This document shows positions 1-10,077 of a DNA stretch of 64,000 nucleotides, one piece after another. The DNA comes from Termitomyces sp. T153. Its lineage: Eukaryota > Basidiomycota > Agaricomycetes > Agaricales > Lyophyllaceae. The notes below the pieces were generated by a model that was not told where the DNA came from, made no database searches, and saw only the letters and a program-made list of their open reading frames with translations. Where the stretch lies: NCBI GenBank assembly GCA_018296165.2, contig JACKQL020000044.1, forward strand, positions 405,129 through 469,128, in the 5' to 3' direction. Both the position numbers and the translations under genes were made by a program. The stretch's first letter is position 1; each line of letters begins with the position of its first letter.

Positions 1-15
1 TTGGGCTTGGGCAGG

Positions 16-880
16 TGTCAGGTACAAGTCTGTAAGCAAGTGTATGGGCTGCAGGGTAAGCAGAGGCTTTGTGAGTGATGGGAGTGGAGCCAGAGTTCAA
101 TGAGGGATCAATCAAGAGTGATGGGATCTGGAGCTGAGCATAGAGCAAGGTCCAGAGTTGTTGTAGGAATGTTTGAAGGGTTGTAGCATGTGTGTGGAGT
201 TCATAAGGATGTCAGAGATGAAAGGAACTTGGGAATGATAGCAAAATAGAGATGGACAAGACAAGACAAAGTCGAGATGAGATGGAACTGAGAAAGAAAA
301 TAGATTTGAGACTAGAAATAGAAATTGAGACAAGACTGAGAAATGTAACAGAACAGAAACATAAAACACAGGAAACCAAGTAAAGTAGGTAATATCAAGA
401 CTAGAGTAACAGATGTTTCTCTATATCTTTATATATAACTACTGGACCTTCTCTGGGGGTCGAGGGCATGGCAGCAGGGCTCATCAGAGCCATGCAGGGT
501 TGATAGGTGTCAGATCTGATTGGATGGTGGGGCATGGTAATACTCTGATAGGAACACAGTCAGTCCTATAGTCATTGGAGAACTCCAAAGGAGTCATGTG
601 GGTCATGAGGGCAGTTGAGTGACATATGCCTGTGCCAAAAGAAGTGTTGGAGAGGCTTGGAAGTCTCATAGGCAAGAAGGGGAGCTGAGGAGGCCTACAG
701 GAGATGTGCCAGGATTTGCCAGAAGGTCATCAGGGTTTGCTGAGGAAGCATTAGAGTTAGCCAAGACAGGTGCTGCAGATCAACAAAGGTTGGAGTGAGT
801 TGGAAAAAGTATTGGGGGAGGCTCCAAGGAGATGGGGTGTCTTGGGGGAAGGTCTGGTGGTGTGGGAGTGGGTTATGACA
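16..880 (-). repeat. Degenerate 3' LTR of element A
   Basis: On the plus strand the segment starts TGTCAGG and ends TTATGACA. It aligns in patches with the fresh LTR at 5317-6470, for example the shared block AATATCAAGACTAG at 391 and 5981. It is immediately followed at 881-894 by the complement of a purine tract, as expected for a 3' LTR of a minus-strand element. It is about 290 bp shorter than the fresh copy and CpG-depleted. Confidence 0.8.
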
Positions 881-894
881 TCACCCCCCCCTTC
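881..894 (-). other. Polypurine tract of element A
   Basis: Read on the minus strand this is a G-rich run (GAAGGGGGGGGTGA) directly abutting the 3' LTR start TGTCATAA. It matches the tract of the family-B element at 22941-22954 in both position and the final GTGA. It would prime plus-strand DNA synthesis in an active element. Confidence 0.75.
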
Positions 895-1257
895 AGTGTC
901 AAGACCCTCAAGGCACAGGGTGAGAGTTGGGGATTGGTGGGGCATGGGAATTGAAGCCAAGTAATATTGATCAAACTACAGCAAGCAGCAGTGTTATGGG
1001 TAACAAAGTTGAAGCATGGCTGCCATTTGTCAGGGGGTTCTTCCTAGTCAATTAAAAAGGGTCAGATGTACCCTGGAGTTCCCAAATTCTTTCCCATGTC
1101 TTCTTCAGCCTCATCCTCAGCATCACCAGTGTCTCCATCAGAATCTCCTGCTCTCTCCCATCTGAGGAGTCCAATTTCTATCATAACCACAGGCAGGTAG
1201 AGGTATAACACTAGTTATGAGTGCAATGTTGTTTTCTCTGTATTCTGGGATTGCTAA

Positions 1258-2214
1258 TTGGGCTTGACAGAATCATCTGCAGCAGTGGTGGGCCTGTTGG
1301 GGACTTTGTCTAATGGTGGGGCTTCCATGCAGTTGGCACTGGTGTTGGTGAGGCACTCTTCAAGGCCCAACTTTGGTCTAGGGGAAGTACAGGTTATCCT
1401 GGAGGCACTGTGGGTTGCTCAGGTGGAGGTGACCCTGGAGAAGTTTGCAGAGGTCTGGGCAGGTTTCCAAGCTGTCCTCTTTGATTTTTGAGACTCTCCT
1501 GCACCAACAAGTGGAAGTGTTGATGGGCATGTTGGAGACCTGCAAGGAGGAGCTCCAGATGATAGGGGAGGATCATGACAGGATCCAGCAGGAATATGAT
1601 AAGGCACAGAGGGACAGGGATATGCCATGGTGGGAGTTGGAGGTAGCCACATGGACAGTTGTGGAGCAGTTGTTGGAAAGTCCAGGGGTTGCAAGAATGG
1701 CTGGGCTAGTTGGAGATGCAGATGGAGCAGAGGGCAGGGAAGCAGCATGGGACCACTGGGGTGGAGGGGGTTAGGGCAGTGGCAGAGGTGGAGAGGTGGT
1801 GCAAAGAGTGGCTGGCCAATGAAGCAGCCTTGGGGCAGAGAGGGGTGATGCATGAGTGCCTTTGTGCCTTACCCTTCTAATCTTACTAATGCAAGCTGTC
1901 CAGATTAGGTCTAGCAGCACCAAGTTCTTCCAAATGGAGTGTTAGCTGCTCATGCTTCAATACAGGATAGGCTAGTGTGGATGCCCAGAGAACTTCCTCC
2001 AGAGTTGGAGCAGGGGTTCCAGCAGATGGGGTAGTTACTGGTGGAGCATAAGTGGAGGAATGTGGTGGACCCTAGAGCATGGTGGGAGGTAGCAACAGAT
2101 GTGGGAGAGCCTTTACCTAGTCAGGCAGAGGTCCTTACTATGGTAGTTGCTCAGATGGAGGTAGACTTAGTGGGCAGGATAGTGGGGTTGGTTCTGGAGG
2201 AGGAGGAGGAGTAG
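1258..2214 (+). pseudogene. Antisense coiled-coil ORF inside element A
   Basis: This decayed ORF of about 320 codons runs on the plus strand, opposite to pol, between the chromodomain and the 3' LTR. It must be read across several frames: 1258-1491, then 1445-1774, then about 1770-1880, then about 1951-2214, where it ends at a TAG after a Glu run. The middle part is rich in Glu, Gln, Arg and Leu with heptad-like spacing (LETCKEELQMIGEDHDRIQQ) and is a probable coiled coil. The last part is also hydrophilic (DPRAWWEVATDVGEPLPSQA). Codon-like continuity across the frameshifts suggests it once coded. It resembles the extra ORFs described beside the 3' LTR in some Gypsy elements. I do not know its function. 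Confidence 0.5.
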
Positions 2215-2790
2215 AGAGAGGCTCAGACTTTGTTGTCTTTCTTGTTCTTCCTGCATCAGCACCCCACAACTTTTGTAAGATCTTGTATCAGTAGATTTGT
2301 GTATACAACTTTCTTGGACTTCTAGCCTGAGCAATTTAGTTTTTAGATTATGTGAGGAGATAAAGAAGTAAGGACATGCAGGGGGTTACTTGTGAGAGTT
2401 GAATTCCTGATGAATGCAGAGGTGGGGGTTATGCCCACTAGTGTCATCTGTGTGTGTGCTAGTCCTGGAGGTTCCAGGGCTTGGTAGGGTGTCATTGATG
2501 GAAGTCTTAGAGTTTAACAGGGGCTCTGGAGAGGTTTTTGCAGGGTTCCCACATGTTATCCTCAGGTCTGTAATCCTTCCAGCAGACCAGGTAGTGGAGG
2601 CAAACTGCAGAAAAGGCAGGAGTCAAGGGACTTTGTAGTGATATTTGTCTTTGACCTTGATGGGGGGTGGTCAGCTGGGGCACTGTCCTAGAAAGGGATC
2701 TGGAGTATACTTCTCAAGGAGGCAGACATGGAAGATGGGATGGAGCCCCTTCAGTCCTGGAAGTAGTTCAAGTTTGTAGGCATGTATTAA

Positions 2791-3193
2791 TGTAAGGGCA
2801 ACTTCTGGAGCAGCAGATCTGAGTAACACAGCTAGCAGAGAGGAATCCAAAGTATATTAGCAAGTAGACAACAATACAAGCAGTAACTAATTACCTAGCA
2901 GAGGGAAATCTAAAGAGAACAAGTCTAAGGATCCCTGCTGCCTGGTGCAGTGCATTGGCAGGTGGCAGAGGCATAGGAGCAGCTATACAGAAGATTGGAG
3001 CTACTCCTAACCCTACAGAAGTGATTAATGAGGTAATACAGAAAGTTCTACAAATCTCCAGAGATTTATAGGGGTCTGGATCAAGCCCTAGAAACATCAA
3101 GTGAGCTGCAGAGGCATTGGAACAAGCCATGGAGATCAGAAATGTGGAGGTGTTAGAACAACTGCAGAGGTTGGAAATGGAAGTCCCCTGATA
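2791..3193 (-). repeat. Solo LTR of family B inside element A
   Basis: On the minus strand it begins TATCAGGGGACTTCC (family start TGTCAGGGGACTTCC) and ends GTTGCCCTTACA, 403 bp. It aligns along its length with the LTRs at 17512-17832, 22955-23274, 29983-30298 and 33985-34209. Flanking 5-mers on the minus strand are TCAAC and TTAAT. They differ only by two C-to-T changes, so they fit a decayed target-site duplication. No internal region is present. Confidence 0.82.
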
Positions 3194-5316
3194 GTTGAGA
3201 ACTTCCAGAGGATCTTGAAAGGGCCAAGTTGCTTATGGTCAAGCTTAATAGAGGGCCTGTGAGTTCTTGAGGTTACATTGATTGGCAGTGTTGACTTTGT
3301 CCCAGAGAAACTGGCAGAGGGAGCAGAGGTCCTCTGTGACTTTGTGGGTATCTTTAAGGGATAAAGTGAGTTGAGAGTTGTAGCCTTTGTTGGTGTAGAA
3401 AGGAGAAACTCTGGTGGTGGAGTGAGGCATGTTGTTATAAGTAAACTCAGCAAGGGGAAGTTCTGCATGCCAGTCATTCTGTAAATAACTAATGTAGAGG
3501 CAGAGATAGTGTTGTAAGGTCCAGTTTACTTGTTCTGAGATGAGTCTCAATTTTGAGGGCTTTGCATAGTGACTGCCAAAAGTGGGAGATGAAGAGAGGG
3601 CCACAGTCAGAGACAATGTTGCCCAGAAGCCTGTATTTGGAGAATACTTGCTTGAGAAACAGCTTAGCAAACTGCAGAGTGCTGTTGGTGGTGTGGCAGG
3701 GAATGAAAAGGGCTTGCTTGTTGAGTCAGTAGATGACCACAAGGCTTGTGTTGCTCTAGAGTCAAGGAGCTCAACAATATGGTCCATTGATACTGAGGAC
3801 CAGGGGCAGTGACTAGCAGGGAGAGGCTTTAGCAGGCCATAGGGGCAGTGGCAGGGTACTCTGGCCTGGAGTCATGGTTTGCAGGCCCTTACATATAACA
3901 TGACATCCTTCTTCCTTTCTGGCCAAAAGTAAGTCCTGCAAATGAGCTGGAGAGTCTTACAAATTCCTGGGTGTCCTCAGAGTTTGTGATTATGACGCTG
4001 CCAGAGTATGTTGAGGCAAATGGATTTATGGTCCAGAGCATAGATGCATCCACTCTGGAGTAGGAGGCAGTGGTCCAGCAATAGCATGAATGGGCTGTTG
4101 GCAGTTGACTTGTCAGCAGAGTTGTTGCAGGGGTTATGCTGGGTGAAAAGGGAGTCCAGAGGTGCATTTTTGATTTGGTAGAGGATCCCTTCTTTGTTCA
4201 TTATTGGCATGGCATGCAAATGCTCAGAGGGGATTACCACTCAATGGTCAAACACATTCTGCTCAGCCTCAAGTGACTTCTTTGGGTACACATTGGGCCT
4301 TTGGGTGAGGGCATTGGGCTTTGTGCCAAGTCATCCAGGGCAATAGTGGATGGTGAAGTCATACTCCAAGAGACCGACAAGCTTGGCAGCAGCTGAGTAG
4401 TTTCATGGTTGTGAAGTATTGTAGGTTGTTATGGTCAGAGTAGACTTGGATGCAGTGCAGAGATCCCTCAAGGTAGGCTTTCCACTGGCAGAAGGCTTCA
4501 ACAATGGCAAGGAGCTCTTTGTTGTAGATGTCATAGTTGAGCTCCACAGGGATCATCAAGCAGGTATAGAAGGCAATGGGGCAGAGATTCTTGCCTCCAG
4601 AGTCTGACTCAGAGAAGATTCTAGCAATGGTGTAGTTGGAAGCATTGCATTCAAGCATGGTGGGTAGAAGGTAGGGAAGGGTTGAAATGGCAGAGGATCA
4701 GAGTGGAGGTGAAGGCTTTTTTGAGGAGGGTGAATACACTTTGGCACTTGCTGTCCCAGTCCCAAGGGTGTCCTTCTGCATAAGTTGATTGAGAGGTTTG
4801 GTGATTCTGGAGTAGTTGTCAATGAATCAGCAATAAAAGTTAGCCAAACCCAGGAATGACTGTACCTTCTTGATGTTCTGGAGCAGGGGCCAGTTGAGGA
4901 TGGCTTTGACCTTGGTGAGGTCCATGCATATGCTGTCAGGAGTGACAATAACTCTGAGATATTTGACCTTTGTAGTGTGGAAAGAGAATTTCTTGGGTTT
5001 GGCATGAAGGTGGTATTACCAGAGTCATTCTAGGATGTGGCAGACATGCCCCGGATGTTGCTCCAATGAGTTTGAGTAGATCAGAATGTTCAGGTACACA
5101 ATGACAAAGACATCATTCATGTTGTGGAAGATATCATTCATGAAATACTGGAAAGTGGCAGGAGAGTTAGTCATTCCAAAAGGCATCACTAGATACTCAA
5201 AGAGGCTATAGCAGGTGTGGAAGGCAGCATTCCATTCATGCCCCAGGGCAATCTGGACATTGTTGTAGCCAGAGTGGAGGTCTATTTTTGTGTAGATCTT
5301 GGCATTGTGGAGGTAG

Positions 5317-6470
5317 TGTCAGGTTCCGCTGACCTCGGGGGCTCAGCTGCACTGGGCGAGTCCTTACTAGGTGGGCGTGATCCCCTTGCACTGGTAACCG
5401 AACACTTGAAGACGTTCCGGGCCCTGGTGGCTCGTGCGGGTAGTTGGGGGAATGTGATCCAGACAGATCCGGGAAGGTCCGGAGAAGTCGGATTGTGAGG
5501 AGACGAGACGGTCTTGGCAGGGTTCAGGCAGAAGGCCGTACGGGAGATTCGCGGAAGCAAGGGAGTAGGTGGCTGTGTGATCAATGGGAACGGAGCTGGG
5601 GTTTGATGGGAGATCATTTGGAACTGATGGAGTCCGGGACCGAGCGAAGAGCGAGGTTTGGACCTGGTAAAGGAGTGTCGGGGTCCGTAATCGTAATCGC
5701 GGAGTTCGTGAGGTCGTTAAGGTTGATGAAGACTTGGGCACAATGGTCGGACAGAGTCACCGAGACAGCGTCAGACAAAATGGGATGGGGTTGATATAGG
5801 ACAAGAGTAGATTTGAATAGAGATACGAAACAATAACGAGAACAATAACGAAATGGAGATGAGACAAGACTGGGAGACTGAGATAAGACTGGGAGACTGA
5901 GATGAGACCGGGAGACTGAGATAAGGAAACGAGACACGAGACACGAGAAGGAAACAATCAGACCATAGGTAACGTTAAGCAATATCAAGACTAGGGTACA
6001 AAGAGCTACTCGATGACTTATATACTGACTACCGGAGGGCTTCGGGGTACGTCGGCTGTGGTGGCGGGGCTTGGCGGAGCTCGACGGAGGGGGCGGGTGT
6101 CAGTTGTGATTGAGGATTGTGCCGCGCTGATACATTGATGGGATCATTGGAGAACGCAGGTTGCCCCAAGGTTGTCGTGATACTCCGAAATAGGTCGGAG
6201 GAACCAGGGTGTTGAGTTGATGATGGGTGGCGAAGATTGGGAACAGCGGGGGTGGTTCTCGGGGTTTGGGAGGCCCAGGGTAAGTGTCAGTGGCTGCGGG
6301 GCAGGCACCAAAGTTGGCCAGGGGGCCGTCGGAGTTAGCCGGGGAGGCGTCGGAGTTAGCTGAAGTAGGCGCGGGGCATGGGCGGAAGTTCAGCAGAGCG
6401 TTGGGGGTTTCTTTGGGGGTTTGGGGGGTTGATGGACGATGTGCGGGGTTTCGGGGAACGGGTTGTGACA
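5317..6470 (-). repeat. Young solo LTR of family A with GGTAG duplication
   Basis: This 1154-bp segment begins TGTCAGGTTCC and ends GTTGTGACA. It is flanked by perfect direct repeats GGTAG at 5312-5316 and 6471-6475. It interrupts the reverse transcriptase frame of the older element. On the minus strand the host reading frame runs into it at LIDYL and resumes after it in TKIDLHSGYNN. Unlike its host it is rich in CpG. It contains about three 19-bp tandem units (GACTGGGAGACTGAGATAA type) at 5869-5924. The short inverted ends and 5-bp duplication are the hallmarks of integrase-mediated insertion followed by LTR-LTR recombination. Confidence 0.92.
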
Positions 6471-7673
6471 GGTAGTCAATGAGGTCTCTGATCAGGGGAA
6501 GAGGATCCCAGTCCTTTTTGGTGACTTTGTTGAGTCCCTGGTAGTCAACAAAGAGTTGGAGGGACCCATCCTTGTTCTTGGTGAACAGGACTGAAGTGCT
6601 GGCAGTGGAGATTGACAGGCAGCTGAAACCTTTGCCAAACATGTCATCAAGGTAATCCTTCAGGGCCCAGAGTTTGATCTTGGACATGTTGTAGATTTTG
6701 CCAAATGAGGGTGAGGTGCCTTCTTTGAGATCAATTTTGTGATTGTAGGAGCAGTGCAGAGAAAGTTCTTTTGCACTCTCTTCAGAGAATACATCAGCAA
6801 ATCAATGTTATTCCAGGGAAACTACTTTGTGTAGGATTTGTTCCTCTGTCTTTTGTTCCAGTGGGGTGGTTTCTGCATGGGGGTATTCTTCTGGTAAGGC
6901 TGGTGTGATTTGGAGTTGGAAGGCAGGGGTGCTGTCTTGTAGGATGCATGCAAAGGGAGCAGTGCCAATGATTTTGATGTTGAGGGCTTTGGGATTGATA
7001 GGGGTGGGTGATGGAGTGGCAGCAGTTGGGTCTGGAGTTGTCGTGGGGTTGTCTGGAGGGGTTTGGTTGGGGTACTGCAGGCCTTTGTATCAATTCTGGG
7101 GTATGTTGGGGGAGAGCCATTGAGTTTTGTTTGAGGAGGACCAGGGTGGGAGTGCACTTTCTTCCCTTCCTTGGTCATCCTTGAGAGTTGAGGGGCTTTG
7201 GGTTGCTCCAGAGGTGCTGGAATTGAGGTCAGGGACATCAGAGTCTGAGGTGGACTTGGTGTGGAGAGGGATGGTGGCCACTAAGCTTGCTTCAGGGCTG
7301 GGGAATCACATGGTGAAGTTGTTTCAGTTGATGTTGGGGTTGACATCCTGCAACCATGGAAGTCCAAGCATGATTGGAGTTGATGTCAGGAGTTGGGTGA
7401 CAAGAAGCCAGACCTGGAATCTTAAATTGTTGTTGAGAGTGAGGGCATTAGTGTGGTACTGAGTGATTCCACTAGAGGTGGGGGTTCCATTGAAGAGCTG
7501 GAGCTTGAGGGGTTTGTCAAGGTTGTTGTGGTGGAGACCAAGCTGGTTACTGACAAAGGTGCTGGAGGCACCAGTGTCAATGAGGGTGGGGAGGACTGTT
7601 GGAGAAGCAGTGAATGGTGGACTGAGAGGTCATAGGAGCATGTGATCATGTATGCAAAGGCTTTTATATTCAT

Positions 7674-8394
7674 TTGGACCCGTACAAAGACTAATTTTCA
7701 TAGAGATGGTATAACTTGAGTCATGTTATGTGAACCAGAAGAAGATGCAGCAAGGCAACAAATTTAGGGGTCATAAAGGAGGTGACTAGTGAACAGGTTT
7801 TGAGTGGGAAGAAAGAAGCAGCCAGCCAACAGTTTTCAAAGTACAGGAAAGAGGTGGCCAGCAAACATAGTAAGAAGAGGCAGCCAGCCAATAGATTAGT
7901 TAAAAGTGGGTATCACAATCATACCCGAGCCCGTCAGGGTGCTGAGAGCACTTCATGCAGTGGCATTTGTATGTGGGAGCAGGACCTGGCAGATGTAGAC
8001 CGGGGAAACAACGTATAAATGCACGCACACGTGTGTTTTGGGCCGGGCTTACTAGTAGCAAATCTCACATGTCTGTACAATTGAAAATTGAAATATATGG
8101 AGCTTTTGTACTGTAAGAGAGTTTGGAGATATGTCGAGTTTTGAAGGAGGGAAAATGCGACCAAGGAAAACGTGGGAATATCTTCAAGAAATTTTCTGAT
8201 CTTGATAATTTCTGGTCTTAAGCTGTGAACATGACAACAAGATAGTGCTTATTTACAAATTTGAGGTTTTCCTGATATACTGTAAAGTGATCAAGTTCAT
8301 AATGCAAATTCAGCATACAATAAGTACATGATGGCTCTGGGAGGTATAGAATTTGTGGGTCGGGTCATACATGATAGTGCCCCTCTTTTCCTAC
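7674..8394. other. Spacer with imperfect tandem repeats; no gene seen
   Basis: Between the truncated end of element A and the membrane-protein pseudogene I see no supportable gene. At about 7770-7905 there are three to four imperfect 30-40 bp units built around AGGCAGCCAGCCAA. Base composition changes from CpG-poor to CpG-normal near 7925. Confidence 0.5.
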
Positions 8395-9655
8395 TGTCAA
8401 TTCTGTGCTATCACTTTGATTTTTTCTAGCCAGGACGATCGGAAGATGATGTTCTTGTCCTCGAGAGGACCTACCCTGTACATATCCACTACTCGTGTAT
8501 GTCTCCGAATCTGCCGAGACGAAGCCCCTGTTGACCGCTAAAATAATGAAGGTGGAGCAGATACCCTAATTGGACTTGAGTGAGAAAGAATCTTTGAAAG
8601 TAGTTATACTGACCATGATCTGTGGCATGCAGTCCATGACAATGTACAGTGCATCGTTGCCGGCCAGTCTGTCTAGAGGAGACAGCTCGAAGAGCAAAAG
8701 CTCAATGATTTTGCTGACAGTCACGATGACTCCTCATTCAATGATGAGGAGGATTATATAGTTATATCGAGCGCGAGAAGGATCGAAGGACATGCCCCTG
8801 AATGCGCGCGAAAGCATCCTGGATTGGCGAAGTATTCATCAACTCTAGCACCACTTGAAATTGGAAAAACACTCACCAGACTCTTCTGTTAAAGTCGTCA
8901 AGATGATGCTGGTCACCATAGATATCACCAGCATTCCTTGTGCCCATGCAACCCCCACGCTCTCGTTAGGATTTGTCAAAAAGTATTGTCCAATAGCGCC
9001 ATATCCAGAGACTGCCGTCGTCAATGACACCTCATTACTTGTACAAGTCAACTGATACTTACTAGCAGTCCCTATAACCATAATGGTAGGAAGAGTGACA
9101 ACGAGGTAATTCTTGTTCCAAACCATGAAGCAACGCCACAAAGGGACTGTATCTCCCAGCCAGATCTGGCGTCAGCACCTCATTACATTAACTACCAGAT
9201 TTTAAACTACAATGAAAAAACACACCAATGTGATATAGATCATGTCTTTTGATCGTTGAGATGTTGACCAATATCAGCCAAGTACATGATGGGCCCAACG
9301 TCATCGATGTGCACAATGAAAGCGTTCATATTACGAGCCAGTGTCATGGAAACATGAACTGATGCCAGCAGGTACCTGTTCCACCCGGTGAGTCGTGAGT
9401 TTCCTTACGAACTACGAGTGAGCAGCAACTTACATAGCAATGACCATTCCAAGTAACAAAAAATTTCATGAACGGCCCGGGCGAGTGAACGTAGACATTA
9501 CGCAAAGCACAAAAATGACAGTGAATGCGCCTGTGGGACGGCAGTTAGCGTGTTTCAACTTGCTGATTAAAATTGCAGTACCCCAGAGTGAAGCCGCACA
9601 CCCAGAGGCAACGAGATATGAGTTGTCGATTGGGAAGTTTGTGCCCATCTGGTAA
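8395..9655 (-). pseudogene. Multi-span membrane protein gene, decayed
   Basis: This belongs to the large Agaricomycete family of roughly seven-helix membrane proteins of unknown function. Pieces read in order on the minus strand: the N-terminal helix region (MGTNFPIDNSYLVASGC, 9648 down), a helix near 9380-9240 ending KDMIYITL, the family motif LWRCFMVWNKNYLVV (about 9150-9100), then VSGYGAIGQYFL near 9010. Further on come the late helices (VTVSKIIELLLFELSPL, about 8710), an intron near 8625-8540 and a polar tail to about 8395. Small introns separate the pieces. Defects are a frame change before KDMIYITL and a TGA near 8733 where the family usually has Ser. It is divergent with P450-1. Fragments of the same gene recur at 36300-36710 and about 42954-43060. 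Confidence 0.65.
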
Positions 9656-10077
9656 GATAGAGACTGCTACGAAGGTTACTAGTAGCAATCACTGACACAA
9701 GTCTCTTTATACTTCCACATCGACACAGGCACAAACAATTCGATCATTCCAAATTAACGTCGCATCACATTTTTCGCAACAGCTAACCTAACACGGGGCG
9801 ATGAGAAAATGATTCTGACAGATTTAGGGGTTCACCCCGGAGTGTAACGGATGAAATACATCAAAGGGGAAAATAATGATCTTAGCCGCCTTGGAAACAA
9901 AAATAGATTTCCACTTCTGATATTGGAAGAACCGATCATTGCCGCAGGAACTTGTATCATGGCCTTATCGTCTGAATCATGGTTCATTTCCGACCATGTC
10001 TTCGGACATTTCCTTGCTCACGTGGTGGTGAAACCTGCTTGGGCTAAATAACAAGTTCCTGTAGTTCGCCATCACCT
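9656..10077 (+). promoter_or_regulatory. Divergent promoter region upstream of P450-1
   Basis: This intergenic block lies between the membrane-protein pseudogene and P450-1. Long stretches are duplicated at 36710-36960. A compact part at 9915-9954 (TTCTGATA, then AACCGATCAT, then CCGCAGGAACTTG) is shared with 43071-43109 upstream of the terpene synthase. Distances to the respective start codons are about 124 and 135 bp. Shared sequence at a similar distance suggests a common control region, but no factor can be named. Confidence 0.5.

Larger units (their letters stand above)
16..7673 (-). mobile_element. Truncated chromodomain Ty3/Gypsy retrotransposon, family A
   Basis: This is an old LTR retrotransposon read on the minus strand. 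Its order is protease (about 7.6 kb), reverse transcriptase (6.7-4.9 kb, interrupted), RNase H (about 4.5 kb), integrase (4.2-3.2 kb), chromodomain (about 2.6-2.5 kb), an antisense ORF, a purine tract and the 3' LTR (880 down to 16). Gag and the 5' LTR are missing, because homology stops near 7673. The element is almost free of CpG and full of stops and frameshifts, so it is inactive. Two solo LTRs sit inside it: a family-B LTR at 2791-3193 and a CpG-normal family-A LTR at 5317-6470. The domain order and the chromodomain are seen directly. Placement in the chromovirus clade is inferred from them. Confidence 0.9.
2480..7673 (-). pseudogene. Decayed pol polyprotein of element A
   Basis: The aspartic protease motif LIDTGASS is readable at about 7595-7570. 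The N-terminal part of reverse transcriptase lies at 6687-6476 (KNKDGSLQLFVDYQGLNKVT) and resumes below 5312 with TKIDLHSGYNN and MPFGMTNSPATFQ. The catalytic YLDD box reads YLNI. RNase H (4658-4360) has the NYDIYNKELLAIV and YSDHNNLQYF motifs. The integrase core end (DWHAELPLAEFTYNN) is near 3480, a GPF-type module (LDHKQLGPFKI) near 3230, and a chromodomain ([17 protein letters not shown]) near 2600-2500. Many stops and frame changes are present. The solo LTR at 5317-6470 splits reverse transcriptase, and the one at 2791-3193 splits the integrase C-terminus. Confidence 0.88.
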
